A DNA stretch of 64,000 nt from Anaerolineae bacterium UTCFX1 (GTDB lineage Bacteria > Chloroflexota > Anaerolineae > Anaerolineales > Villigracilaceae). Numbering within the stretch: the first letter of the stretch is position 1; the number at the start of each line of letters is the position of its first letter. The notes beneath the pieces are model-generated. The model worked only from the letters and a program-made list of their open reading frames with translations. It was not told where the DNA came from and searched no databases. The stretch covers positions 1 through 64,000 of the forward strand of contig MWTB01000010.1 of NCBI GenBank assembly GCA_002050275.1, given 5' to 3'. Below, one piece after another: positions 10,405 to 19,007 of this stretch. A program made the translations under genes and the position numbers.

Positions 10405-11361
10405 ATGAAAATCCTAGACCAAACCCCACTGGTAGACGAAAAAGGCGAGTTAGGGTTCTCTCAACGCCTTCAGGGCATACTTCAATTTGGTCTCAACTGG
10501 CCCGTCGAATTGAAGGCGCAACAAGTCATCATCAATTATCTCGACCGTAACTTTGAAAAGGGATATACGCTCATCCGCAATCAAGCGCTGGGGCAAAGCG
10601 GAATCATCATTCCGATCATTCTGATCGGAACCGCCGGCATTTTCGCCATCAACATTACCCACCTGCGCGGCAGGTATGAAGCGGCAGGCGATCAGTGGAA
10701 CGTCGAATCGAAGAACGAATACAAACCTGCGCATCCTAATTTAATTCAAGAGACCGCTACGATGGCGCGCGCCTTAACCGTTTTTATCGAACGGCAAGGC
10801 TATAAACTGCCAACGCCCGTCGAGCCAACGCTTATTGCGGCGGAGCCCGGCTTATATATTCAGTCATCGCAGCCGGCAATCAAAGTATTAATGAGCGACG
10901 GAATTCGCACGTTCGTAACGGGCTTAAAATCCAGCGCGCCCGTTCTGCGCGCCGATATCGTCCTTGACCTCGCCGACCGCATCGTCAACCCGCGTCAAGC
11001 GCGCGCGCAGTCAGCGGCAAAGGCAATGGCGCCGACCCTGCCTCCCGCAGCCTCGTTCCAACAAATAGATAGAAATGTCGAACCGCAAGCGCAGGCTGTT
11101 TCACGCGCGCGCGCCATCTTCGCCGCCGCCGACGACGTTAAACCGTTCGACGCGTCTAATTTTGAATTCGCGCTGGAAGAAGATGAAGCCGCCGCGCAAG
11201 CGGCGGCGGATAGGATTGACGGAATTTCTCCGTCAGAATCAACGCGCAAGCCGCGCCGCATCTTCAATCTAACCCTCGTCCAAATCGTCGCTCTAGTCGC
11301 GTTAGCGCTCATCTTTTGTTGCGTGTTAGCGACGTTCGGATATGTTTTTTACATGCGTTGA
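10405..11361 (+). CDS. Tail-anchored protein with a NERD-like domain
   Basis: A 318-residue protein. Residues 30-130 resemble a nuclease-related (NERD) fold in pattern: helix with NYLDRNFEKGYTLIRNQAL, then IIIPIILIGTAGIFAINITH in the place where NERD proteins have the strand leading to the active site. However, the typical D...E.K residues are not evident, so it may be a non-catalytic relative. Residues 225-285 are an Ala-rich low-complexity linker, and the C-terminal 25 residues (VQIVALVALALIFCCVLATF) form one membrane anchor. It is therefore probably a cytoplasmic domain tethered to the membrane. Its TGA overlaps a TTG start of the next gene. Confidence 0.6.
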   Translation: MKILDQTPLVDEKGELGFSQRLQGILQFGLNWPVELKAQQVIINYLDRNFEKGYTLIRNQALGQSGIIIPIILIGTAGIFAINITHLRGRYEAAGDQWNVESKNEYKPAHPNLIQETATMARALTVFIERQGYKLPTPVEPTLIAAEPGLYIQSSQPAIKVLMSDGIRTFVTGLKSSAPVLRADIVLDLADRIVNPRQARAQSAAKAMAPTLPPAASFQQIDRNVEPQAQAVSRARAIFAAADDVKPFDASNFEFALEEDEAAAQAAADRIDGISPSESTRKPRRIFNLTLVQIVALVALALIFCCVLATFGYVFYMR

Positions 11362-12095
11362 GCGCATTCTTGTCCACGTTTCTATCCATTATCATTCCCG
11401 CGCATAATGAAGAAAAACGCCTGCCCGATTCGCTCGAGCAAGTTTTTTCTTTTCTTAAAACTCAAGATTTCTCCTACGAAGTAATCATCGTTGAAAACGA
11501 AAGCGTAGATCGCACGTTCGAAATCGCGCAAGAGTTCGCGCAGAAATACGCCGCCCTGCGCGTGATCCAAAGCGAGCGCGGCAAAGGCGCGGCGATTCGA
11601 CGCGGCATGCTGGAAGCGCGCGGCGATTATCGTTTCATGTGCGATGCCGATTTCTCCATGCCGGCGACGGAGATCGTCAAATTCCTTCCGCCTGCCGCGC
11701 GCGATTTCGACATCGCCATCGCCTCGCGCGAAGCGCCCGGAGCAAGACGCTACAACGAACCAATCTATCGTCACATCGGCGGGCGCGGAATCAATTTCAT
11801 CATTCAAGGGTTGATCCTACCGGGCTTAAACGATACGCAATGCGGCTTCAAATGTTTTCGCGCAGAGGTCGCCGAAGACTTATTCCAAGCGCAAACCATG
11901 AACGGCTGGTCGTTCGATATTGAGATCCTCTATCTCGCGCGACGTCGCCGTCGCCGCGTGCGCGAAATTCCGATTGATTGGTATTATCATCCCGACACAA
12001 AAGTAAACGCATGGCGCGATGCGTTGCGTATGATCGCCGACATTTTCCGCATTCACCTCAACGCCTTGCGCGGCCTCTACGATGGCGCGCATTAG
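11358..12095 (+). CDS. Family 2 glycosyltransferase, DPM1/DPG-synthase type
   Basis: A GT-A-fold transferase that probably moves a hexose from a nucleotide sugar to a polyprenyl phosphate. FLSIIIPAHNEEKRLPDSL is the nucleotide-binding start; VENESVDRT, GKGAAIRRGM and the metal-binding CDADFSMP follow; GLNDTQCGFKCF is the characteristic acceptor-side motif of this subfamily. No C-terminal membrane helices are present. The start is uncertain: no ATG is available, and I prefer the TTG at 11358 that overlaps the previous stop (TTGA); TTG at 11316 or 11370 is also possible. It overlaps rnhB by 14 bases. Confidence 0.88.
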   Translation: MSAFLSTFLSIIIPAHNEEKRLPDSLEQVFSFLKTQDFSYEVIIVENESVDRTFEIAQEFAQKYAALRVIQSERGKGAAIRRGMLEARGDYRFMCDADFSMPATEIVKFLPPAARDFDIAIASREAPGARRYNEPIYRHIGGRGINFIIQGLILPGLNDTQCGFKCFRAEVAEDLFQAQTMNGWSFDIEILYLARRRRRRVREIPIDWYYHPDTKVNAWRDALRMIADIFRIHLNALRGLYDGAH

Positions 12096-12714
12096 CCCCA
12101 ACCTCCAATTTGAGACGGAACTCTGGGCGCGCGGGGTACTCCACATAGCCGGCTTAGACGAAGCCGGGCGCGGAGCGCTGGCAGGACCCGTCGCCGTGGG
12201 CGCGGCGATCTTACCCAACGATGAACCGCTTCTCACGCAGACCCTGAGCCGGGCGCGCGATTCCAAGCAGTTGACGCCGCTTCAGCGCGACTCAATCGCG
12301 CCGGCGATCAAAGACATCGCGCTAGCATGGAGCGTCGGTTTCGCCTCGGCAGACGAGATCGACGCGCAGGGAATCGTCCGCGCGACGCGTCTCGCCGCCA
12401 TCCGCGCATTGCGCCAGTTTTCAATCGAACCACACTTTTTATTGACCGATTTCCGCCTTGAACTCCCCCACTCCCACATTCCACAAGCATCCATCCTTAA
12501 AGGCGATGCGCGTTGCTTGAGCATCGCTTGCGCGTCTATCTTCGCGAAGACCGAACGCGACGCACTCATGCGCGAACTCGACGCGCGGCATCCCGGCTAC
12601 GGGTTGAGCAAACATAAAGGGTACGGCACGCAGGCTCACCGATCCGCGATAGCGCGCCTGGGGTTCTCTCCTGTTCATCGTCGGTCGTTCCGCGCTAAAG
12701 ATCTTTCAGTTTGA
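12082..12714 (+). CDS. rnhB: Ribonuclease HII
   Basis: Removes ribonucleotides from DNA:RNA hybrids. The catalytic Asp-Glu pair is in GLDEAGRGALAGPVAVGAAI (D26, E27); DSKQLTPLQR follows near residue 64; a further Asp is in LLTDFRLEL, and the motif ILKGDARCLSIACASIFAKT carries the last conserved region. At 210 residues it has the usual length. It overlaps the glycosyltransferase gene upstream by 14 bases, and its 3' end overlaps the 3' end of the convergent terC-like gene by 20 bases (12695-12714), so no terminator fits between them. Confidence 0.96.
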   Translation: MARISPNLQFETELWARGVLHIAGLDEAGRGALAGPVAVGAAILPNDEPLLTQTLSRARDSKQLTPLQRDSIAPAIKDIALAWSVGFASADEIDAQGIVRATRLAAIRALRQFSIEPHFLLTDFRLELPHSHIPQASILKGDARCLSIACASIFAKTERDALMRELDARHPGYGLSKHKGYGTQAHRSAIARLGFSPVHRRSFRAKDLSV

Positions 12715-13570
12715 CGCTGCGAAAACCGCCGCTTGCCCAATGAAAGAATAATTTAATCGGCAAAAGCAGAAAATCTATACCTTTATTAATGACGCCCATC
12801 AAGTATGAAATGCCGCGTAAGACCGGCGCAATTTTTTGCAAGAAGGGGCTGCGCGAGTAAATCAACGCGACGGCAATAATCGCCAATGAGATCGCGAATC
12901 GCGTCCAATCTGAAATTTCAATATGCCAGAATTGCTCAAGCAACAGTTGAACGCCGATATTAAGAATCAAAATGTACGCGGCTTCCTTCAGAATCGGCAA
13001 GCGTTCAACGGCATAACTAAACCACCCTGCTGCAAATCGCATGGCAAGGATGCCTATCGCCACCCCCAGCATAACTACCCAAATCTCGCTCGAAAGCGCT
13101 ACGGCGGCGATGACATTATCAATGCTGAAGACGAGGTCCATCAATTCGATGGTAAGGACCACCATCCAGAACGACGCATTCTTTTTTGTTTTATAGTGAA
13201 TTCCTTCGTCGTGTTTTGCGCCGAAGGTCGCATCGCCCAGTTCATTAAACGCCAAATGGATCAAATATGCCGCGCCGACAATGCGTACCCATGGATTCTC
13301 GATCAAGAAGCTTGTAATAAACAGCATTGCGCCGCGCCCAAGGTACGCGCCCAGTAAGCCGACGCGAAGCGCGGCAAATCTCTGATGACCTAAAAGAGGA
13401 TCGAGTCTTTTGCCGATCCAACGAAGCGCGCGGGGCCAAGGCACCGGCTGATCGGCAGGAAGCGGCGTCACCATGGCGCCTAACACAGCGGCGTTATCAA
13501 TGGAAAGAATCCCTTCTAAAAAGATCAATTGTAAGACGATTAAAATGGCAGAGCCATATGGAGCGGTCAT
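12695..13570 (-). CDS. TerC family integral membrane protein
   Basis: A polytopic protein of the TerC/Alx group, linked in other bacteria to metal (notably manganese) export during protein secretion. Conserved acidic membrane motifs are visible: GILSIDNAAVLGAMV in the first helix and ELMDLVFSIDNVIAAVAL in the middle, the two ..SIDN.. segments typical of the family. Seven to eight spans can be traced. I prefer the ATG at 13570 (MTAPYGSAIL, 291 residues), with GAAAGG upstream, over the TTG at 13618, which lies inside a hairpin. No manganese riboswitch of the yybP-ykoY type is visible upstream. Confidence 0.92.
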   Translation of the reverse strand: MTAPYGSAILIVLQLIFLEGILSIDNAAVLGAMVTPLPADQPVPWPRALRWIGKRLDPLLGHQRFAALRVGLLGAYLGRGAMLFITSFLIENPWVRIVGAAYLIHLAFNELGDATFGAKHDEGIHYKTKKNASFWMVVLTIELMDLVFSIDNVIAAVALSSEIWVVMLGVAIGILAMRFAAGWFSYAVERLPILKEAAYILILNIGVQLLLEQFWHIEISDWTRFAISLAIIAVALIYSRSPFLQKIAPVLRGISYLMGVINKGIDFLLLPIKLFFHWASGGFRSVKLKDL

Positions 13571-13609
13571 CTGAACGGAATGCCTTTCGATTTGAGAGAG
13601 GAAAATAAT

Positions 13610-13638
13610 AAGCGACAATTAACTTTTCATTGTCGCTT
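13610..13638 (-). terminator. Hairpin upstream of terC, terminator-like
   Basis: Arms AAGCGACAAT and ATTGTCGCTT around a 9-base loop; on the minus strand ATTATTTTCC follows. It lies 40 bases upstream of the terC start, so it is either a second terminator for the tRNA-Leu transcript or an attenuator of terC. Confidence 0.55.
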
Positions 13639-13700
13639 GACCAAGCATAGATAGATGTAAAAATTCTACCACTCAAATGCGACTCATGAAACTATAAAAT

Positions 13701-13736
13701 AACAAAACGCTCCCATAGAACAGGAAGCGTTTTGTT
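13701..13736 (-). terminator. Intrinsic terminator of tRNA-Leu
   Basis: Perfect 11-bp arms AACAAAACGCT and AGCGTTTTGTT around a 14-base loop, followed on the minus strand by ATTTTAT. It lies 38 bases downstream of tRNA-Leu. Confidence 0.75.
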
Positions 13737-13774
13737 ATAAAATGCTCGTAAGGGTATAATCCGAGCCAAGTGAG

Positions 13775-13857
13775 TGCCGAAGGAGGGAATCGAACCCTCA
13801 TTCCCGGAGGGAACACGATTTTGAGTCGTGCGCGTCTGCCTATTCCGCCACTTCGGC
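13775..13857 (-). tRNA. tRNA-Leu (anticodon CAA)
   Basis: A class II tRNA with a long variable arm (TTCCCTCCGGGAA). Acceptor GCCGAAG pairs with CTTCGGC; anticodon stem CACGA/TCGTG around CTCAAAA gives anticodon CAA; T-arm GAGGG/CCCTC with TTCGATT. A TATAAT lies about 25 bases upstream on the minus strand. No CCA is encoded. Confidence 0.95.
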
Positions 13858-13972
13858 TAATTGCGAATGCAAGTATACCATTATATCTAGAATACAAGAT
13901 AAAATTCTCAAGAGCGGATCAGCGATCCGTCAAATAAAGCGGAGGCGGTTATGCTCTCCAACAAAGGATACG

Positions 13973-15031
13973 ATGAAACTCGGAATTATTGGATTGCCTC
14001 AATCAGGAAAAACAACTATCTTCAACGCGATCACGCGCGGCAACGCACCGACCACCGCCTCCGCCGGGCGTTTTGAAGTTCGCACAGCGATGGTGGATGT
14101 CCCAGACCCGCGCGTAGACATCCTCTCGAAGATGTTCAACCCGAAGAAAACGATCTACGCCAAAATGACGTATGCGGACATTGCCGGACTTGAAACTGGA
14201 TCCGCCAAAAGCGGCATCTCTGGGCAACTGCTGAATCAGCTCGCGCAGATGGACGGCTTCCTGCTCGTCGTCCGCGCGTTTGAAAGCGACCTCGTGATGC
14301 ACCCGAATGGAAACGTGAACGCCAAGCGCGACGTGGATTCCATGCTGAGCGAGTTATTGCTCAACGATCTCATCGCCGTCGAACGCAAACTGGAACGCTT
14401 GGTTGACGAACGCAAAAAAGGCGGAACCGACAAAGCCTTGAACGAAAAACAAACAGCGCTGTTCACCCGCCTGCATGAAGCGTTGAACAACGGAACGCCG
14501 CTGCGCACATTGGAATATTCACAGGAAGATGTCAAAGAACTTTCATCGTTCGGCTTGCTCTCGCGCAAGCCTGTGCTGGTCGTGTTCAACTTGAGCGAGG
14601 GACAATCTGCGCCTGAAATGCAACTCGATGTGCCGTCTGTGGCGTTGATGGGCAAACTCGAAATGGAGATCGCGCAACTTTCGGCGGAAGACGCGGAAAT
14701 GTTCATGCAGGAATACGGCATCAAAGAACTCAGCCTCAATAAAATGATCCGCTTGTCGTATGATCTGCTTCAAGTGCAATCGTTCTTCACCGTCGGCGAG
14801 GACGAGGTGCGCGCGTGGGAGACGAAGCGCGGCGCGACGGCGCAAGAGTCCGCTGGGGAGATCCACACCGACCTGGCGAAGGGGTTCGTCCGGGCGGAGG
14901 TGGTGGCGTACGACGACCTCACCAGCCTCGGGTCCATGAATGAAGCGAAGTTGAAGGGGAAGTTGAGACTCGAAGGGAAGGAATATCCCGTGAAAGATGG
15001 CGACATCGTCCACATCCGATCCAGTTTGTGA
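13973..15031 (+). CDS. ychF: YchF/Obg-family P-loop NTPase
   Basis: A TRAFAC-class nucleotide hydrolase related to YchF/OLA1, which binds ribosomes. The P-loop is GLPQSGKTT at residues 7-15; the G3-like segment DIAGLE is near 63, and the base-recognition region VVFNLSEGQ near 195 replaces the NKxD of GTPases, as in YchF. The C-terminal part (about 270-352) is the TGS/DUF933 end, with GEIHTDLAKGFVRAEV and VKDGDIVHIRSSL. Length 352 is close to the usual 360. AAAGGATACG precedes the ATG. It is monocistronic by position; a repeat element begins 7 bases after the stop. Confidence 0.92.
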   Translation: MKLGIIGLPQSGKTTIFNAITRGNAPTTASAGRFEVRTAMVDVPDPRVDILSKMFNPKKTIYAKMTYADIAGLETGSAKSGISGQLLNQLAQMDGFLLVVRAFESDLVMHPNGNVNAKRDVDSMLSELLLNDLIAVERKLERLVDERKKGGTDKALNEKQTALFTRLHEALNNGTPLRTLEYSQEDVKELSSFGLLSRKPVLVVFNLSEGQSAPEMQLDVPSVALMGKLEMEIAQLSAEDAEMFMQEYGIKELSLNKMIRLSYDLLQVQSFFTVGEDEVRAWETKRGATAQESAGEIHTDLAKGFVRAEVVAYDDLTSLGSMNEAKLKGKLRLEGKEYPVKDGDIVHIRSSL

Positions 15032-15037
15032 ACATCA

Positions 15038-15225
15038 TGTCGTTGCGAGGGCGCTTTTGATCTTCGCCCGAAGCAATCTCCCTCAACGTGGAGGAGATTG
15101 TTTCTCTAAAATTCGTAATGACAATACTTCCGCATCTACGAAATCATCTGAATGTATGGTAAAAACAAAAAATTATCTTTGTGAGGAGATTGCTTCGTCG
15201 GGCTAACGCCCTTCTCGCAACGACA
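15038..15225. repeat. Dispersed inverted-repeat element (GCAATCTCC family)
   Basis: Outer arms TGTCGTTGCGAG and CTCGCAACGACA, then matching GAAGCAATCTCC and GGAGATTGCTTC, enclose about 100 bases. A further copy of an end (GAGATTGTTTCTC ... CGTAATGAC) lies inside at 15092-15123, so elements are nested. The same family occurs at 35803-35927 and, decayed, at 3731-3797. No protein is encoded. It resembles a non-autonomous MITE-like or REP-like repeat. Confidence 0.8.
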
Positions 15226-15243
15226 TCAAAGGAGAAATAACCC

Positions 15244-17020
15244 ATGGCATACAAGATCAAAAAATGGAATCTGGACGAACTCTTCACGGGCTTCGACAGC
15301 CCCGAATTGAACGCCGCATTCGACAACGTGGAAGAGCAGGTCGCGTCGTTCGAGGGCGTACGCGGAAAACTCAAATCCGATATTGACCCTGAAACATTCC
15401 TCGAAGTGGTGCGCGCCTTTGAAGCGACATCGAAGATCGTGAACCGCATTTATGCGTTTGCGGGGCTGTCCTTTGCGGAGGACACGCAAAACCAAAGCGC
15501 TCAAAGCCTGATGGGTCGCGTACAACAGTTCGCCGCGGAGATGCAGAACCGCGTGCTTTTTTTCAGCCTGTGGTGGAGAGATGCGTCACTTCAAACCGCA
15601 CACGTTGAGCGAACCAGAAGAGAAAATCGTCAACCTCAAAGATGTGACAGGCTCGAACGCGCTCGTGAATTTGTACGACGCGATCACGAATCGCTATGTC
15701 TTCAAAGTGAAAGTGAACGGCAAAGTGCAAGAATTAACTCGCGCGGGATTGCAGCCGTTGATCCAAGGCTCCGACCCCAAACTCCGCGCGGCGGCGTATC
15801 AGGAACTCTATCGCGTGTACGGCGAGGACGGTCCGATCCTTGGGCAGATGTATCAAACCCGCGCCCGCGACTGGCACAACGAAAATATCAACATGCGCAA
15901 ATTCAAGAGCGCGATGTCGGTGCGGAATCTGGCGAACGACGTTCCCGATGAAGCGGTGAACGCCTTGCTTGAAGTGACGAAGAAGAACGCGAAAGTCTTC
16001 CAGCGTTATTTCAAGATGAAGGCAAAACATCTCGGCGTGAGCAAACTGCGCCGCTACGATATTTATGCGCCCGTCGCAAAATCGGACAAGGCGTTCGATT
16101 TCAACGCCGCCGCGAACATGGTCATCGAGTCGTTCAGCGCGTTCGACCCGAAGATCGGCGAACTGGCGCGGCGCGTGTTCGACAAAGATCATCTCGATAG
16201 CGAAGTGAGAAAAGGAAAACAAGGCGGAGCGTTCTGCGCTTCGATCAACCCCGAAGATACGCCGTTCGTGCTGATGAGTTACACGGGTCACGCGCGCGAC
16301 GTGGCGACTCTCGCTCACGAACTCGGTCACGCCATCCACGCGATGCTTGCCTCGCATCACACCACATTCACCTTCCACTCGTCGCTTCCGCTGGCTGAGA
16401 CCGCCTCCACTTTCGGCGAGATGATGCTCACTGAAAAACTTCTTTCAGAAGAAAAAGACGAATCGGTGCGACGGGATATCTTGTTCAAGCAAATGGACGA
16501 CGCTTTCGCCACCATCCTGCGCCAGATCTATTTTGCGCTCTTCGAACGCGAAGCGCATGAGATGGCGCAGAAGAATGCCTCCGTGGACGAACTCTCCGCC
16601 GCGTATTTGGCGAACCTCAAAGAACAGTTCGGCGATGCGGTTGAGGTGAGCGACGATTTCAAATGGGAATGGGTTTCGATCCCGCACATCTATCACACTC
16701 CGTTTTACGTGTATGCGTACGCGTTCGGTCAACTGCTGGTGTTCGCGCTCTATGAGCAATACAAAGCGGAAGGCGAATCGTTCAAGCCGAAGTATCTCAA
16801 GATCCTGTCCGCTGGCGGATCGGAAGCCCCCGCAAAGATCCTTGCCGAAGCGGGTGTGAATATCCGCGACCCGAAGTTCTGGCAGGGCGGCTTCGATGTG
16901 CTGAGCCGCATGGTGGATGAGTTGGAGAAGTTGCCGGTGGAGGCGAAGTCGAAGGCGAGGAAGGCAGTTACGAAGAAAGTTGCGAAAGCAAAGATTGTAA
17001 AGAAGAAGTCGAAGAAGTAA
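15244..17020 (+). pseudogene. pepF: M3-family oligoendopeptidase F, frameshifted
   Basis: A zinc peptidase of the PepF/M3B type broken near 15577. The first part starts at 15244 (after AAAGGAG) and reads to VLFFSLWWR (residues 104-112). The rest continues in another frame from GEMRHFKPHTLSEPEEKIVN near 15575 to 17020. The segment normally linking these two (roughly 20 residues, LDD..A..L.. in homologs) is missing, so this looks like a short out-of-frame deletion rather than a single-base slip. The catalytic zinc motif HELGH in TLAHELGHAIHAM and the downstream ETASTFGEMM are intact. The C-terminus is Lys-rich. Unless translation restarts at 15581, which would lose about 110 residues, the product is inactive. 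It could be an assembly error. Confidence 0.88.
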
Positions 17021-17038
17021 AACCATATAAACGAAATG

Positions 17039-17080
17039 ATGGATGGACAGGTTATTCATAAAGCCCGCCCATCCATTTTT
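17039..17080 (+). terminator. Intrinsic terminator of pepF
   Basis: ATGGATGGACAGG (17039-17051) pairs with CCCGCCCATCCAT (17064-17076) with two mismatches, followed by TTTTTGTT. Confidence 0.75.
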
Positions 17081-17113
17081 GTTATTGGTGTTTTGATCTT
17101 CGGCGGTTACCAG

Positions 17114-17494
17114 CTAATCGGCGCGAACTGCCTTCCCTATTCCCCAACGGACAGAATATCCCGTCGCAAAACTTGCCCCCAGCGCGGAGAAAATGCCCAC
17201 CATGACGCCAAAGCGTTGAACGGCGTATTGATTTGCATACATTCCCGCCACCCCGCCAAGGAAGATAGTAAGCAAGGCGGTAACGATCAAAACTAGAATC
17301 TCTTTGGCGATCTTGAAATTTGGATTTTCAGATTGCTTGTGTTTCTTGAGAATGGAGGAAATGGATGTGACAAGGCTGAAACAGACGAAGAAAACACCCA
17401 ATAGTGGTGTAACAAACGGGAATTTCCATAACGAGACAGCAAGAGAGAAAAGAAATACCATTGGCAGGAAGTATCTTTTTAGGAAGTTTCTCAT
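17114..17494 (-). CDS. Small membrane protein, 126 aa, unknown
   Basis: Four hydrophobic segments can be traced (about 8-24, 28-48, 67-86 and 90-112), so it is an integral membrane protein with short loops and positively charged ends. The third and fourth spans contain FLGGVAGMYANQYAVQRFG and are Gly-rich. I recognise no family. It is the last gene of an AT-rich minus-strand block that also holds a giant secreted protein, a lipoprotein and an 88-residue protein, and may belong functionally with them, for example as a protective membrane partner, which is speculation. Confidence 0.65.
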   Translation of the reverse strand: MRNFLKRYFLPMVFLFSLAVSLWKFPFVTPLLGVFFVCFSLVTSISSILKKHKQSENPNFKIAKEILVLIVTALLTIFLGGVAGMYANQYAVQRFGVMVGIFSALGASFATGYSVRWGIGKAVRAD

Positions 17495-17521
17495 TTTTTT
17501 CTCAATGACTTTTTTGAATGC

Positions 17522-17761
17522 TTACTCGGATTTCTTCGCGGCGATCTCTTTTCGTAACTCCTCAACCTTTCTAGAAAACTCTTCCTCTGACACTCTTTCA
17601 ACATCATCATTACGAGCCTTCTCTAGTCGAAACAAATACTTCATGGCAAGCTCAAACGAACCTGTTTCCCAATTGAATGCATATATAGCCATCCCTCCAT
17701 CATTCGTCCTGATTACCTTAACTGGCCGTAGACCCACGATGTAATATCTTGGCAAATCCAT
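17522..17761 (-). CDS. Hypothetical protein, about 79 aa
   Basis: A small soluble protein. The better start is the ATG at 17759-17761 (MDLPRYYIVGLRPVKVIRTN) with AAAGGAGAGACC just upstream, rather than the one nine codons earlier. The N-terminal half looks like a short beta sheet (YYIVGLRPVKVIRTNDGGMA, YAFNWETGSFELA) and the C-terminal half is a charged helix ending in KKSE. No family recognised. It lies between the small membrane protein and a propeller lipoprotein in the AT-rich block. Confidence 0.65.
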   Translation of the reverse strand: MDLPRYYIVGLRPVKVIRTNDGGMAIYAFNWETGSFELAMKYLFRLEKARNDDVERVSEEEFSRKVEELRKEIAAKKSE

Positions 17762-17797
17762 TTGGTCTCTCCTTTTATTTCCCAGCAAACTTCGCGA

Positions 17798-18994
17798 TTA
17801 ACGATTTTTGCCCTCTCCAGCCCAATCCACAATATATAAATCAGGAAATTTATAGGCAACTCTAGATGCAAGGTCTACAATAGCAGTATCTGTCGCGATA
17901 TATTTTCCGTCAGGAGACCATATGAAAGAAAAATATCCATTTGAAGAATATGGAGTGTCAGGGTCAGGATTACAATAGTCTTCAATATTTCCTGTTTCTA
18001 CATCTAACACCAAAAGCCTAGATATACTTTTACCACCTTCATCTAGAGCAATATGTACAGTTAAGGCTACTTTTGACCCGTCTGGCGACCAATCAAATTG
18101 GTTAATCAAGATTTGGTAAGGATTGTTAAACAGGCTCCCCAAGTCCGTTAATTGCTTTTCACCAACAGCAGAATCAGCAGAAACTTGAAAAAGGTTTTCG
18201 ATGTTTCGGGTATTTTTGCTACTATCTATAACAAGTATAAAAGTTGATGAATCAGGAGACCATCTTGGAATTGAATAGGTGGACGAAAAGCCTACCCATG
18301 TCACTGTTCGCCATGTCCCATCGGGATAAATTGAGTTATTTCGTAAAACCAAATGAGATGCAGTAGAGGCATATATCACTTCGTCCAAATCGGGTGAAAA
18401 GCCAACATAGTTATTTCGAATATCCATTGCGCCGCCTAAAGACCAAACTTCCTTGCTGTAAGGAAATTCAATTTTATGCGTTTTGCCTGTTTCTATATCC
18501 AGCATCAATTGAGAGCCAACGGGCAATGAACGAATATATAGAAAATGATTATTCCACCAATCGAACTGAACGGCGCTTGTATTATCATATAAAGCTGAAT
18601 TCGCTTCAAACCATTGAGCATCTCGTGGAAAAAATGAAATTAAGTTACCTGTTAAGGTAGAAACTTCTACTCCTTGTTTGTCGTTGTCATATTGCGCTAC
18701 TTTCTCGCCATCAGGCGAAAGATGGGCATTTTCAGGTATATCAACAAAAGAGTCCGTGGCGACATCAAACACTCTATATTTATTGTCTTGAGAAAGAAAG
18801 ATTTTTCCACTTAAATCTAATTTTCCTAAATCTATATGCTCTTCTTGTAAGCAAGTATCAGATATGTCGTTAGGTTTTATGACTGTAGGAGTAAGATTTA
18901 ATTCAATGCTATCCGCAACGTTAGTTGGAGTTATTGAACCACAACCAGTCATAAACATAAAGACCAAAGGTAGAACATTCTTAATGGTATTCAT
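17798..18994 (-). CDS. Lipoprotein with TolB/PD40-like beta-propeller repeats
   Basis: The signal peptide MNTIKNVLPLVFMFMTGCGS ends in a lipobox with Cys18. The 398-residue body contains repeated SPDG-type blades: AHLSPDGEKVAQ, FSPDLDEVIYAS, PRWSPDSSTFILV, FDWSPDGSKVALT, FIWSPDGKYIATD. Such propellers usually bind partners or ligands at the cell surface; no enzyme residues are visible. It starts 14 bases after the stop of the giant secreted protein and shares its AT-rich composition, so the two are likely one transcription unit. Confidence 0.85.
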   Translation of the reverse strand: MNTIKNVLPLVFMFMTGCGSITPTNVADSIELNLTPTVIKPNDISDTCLQEEHIDLGKLDLSGKIFLSQDNKYRVFDVATDSFVDIPENAHLSPDGEKVAQYDNDKQGVEVSTLTGNLISFFPRDAQWFEANSALYDNTSAVQFDWWNNHFLYIRSLPVGSQLMLDIETGKTHKIEFPYSKEVWSLGGAMDIRNNYVGFSPDLDEVIYASTASHLVLRNNSIYPDGTWRTVTWVGFSSTYSIPRWSPDSSTFILVIDSSKNTRNIENLFQVSADSAVGEKQLTDLGSLFNNPYQILINQFDWSPDGSKVALTVHIALDEGGKSISRLLVLDVETGNIEDYCNPDPDTPYSSNGYFSFIWSPDGKYIATDTAIVDLASRVAYKFPDLYIVDWAGEGKNR

Positions 18995-19007
18995 AAATTA
19001 ATTCCTT

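Noticed and set aside
12570..13760. A manganese (yybP-ykoY) riboswitch before terC
   Set aside because: Only a simple hairpin is present; the conserved GGGGAGTA-type loops are absent and the leader is too short.
13673..13897. A 74-codon minus-strand reading frame
   Set aside because: It contains tRNA-Leu and its flanks in the same orientation; the tRNA explains the sequence.
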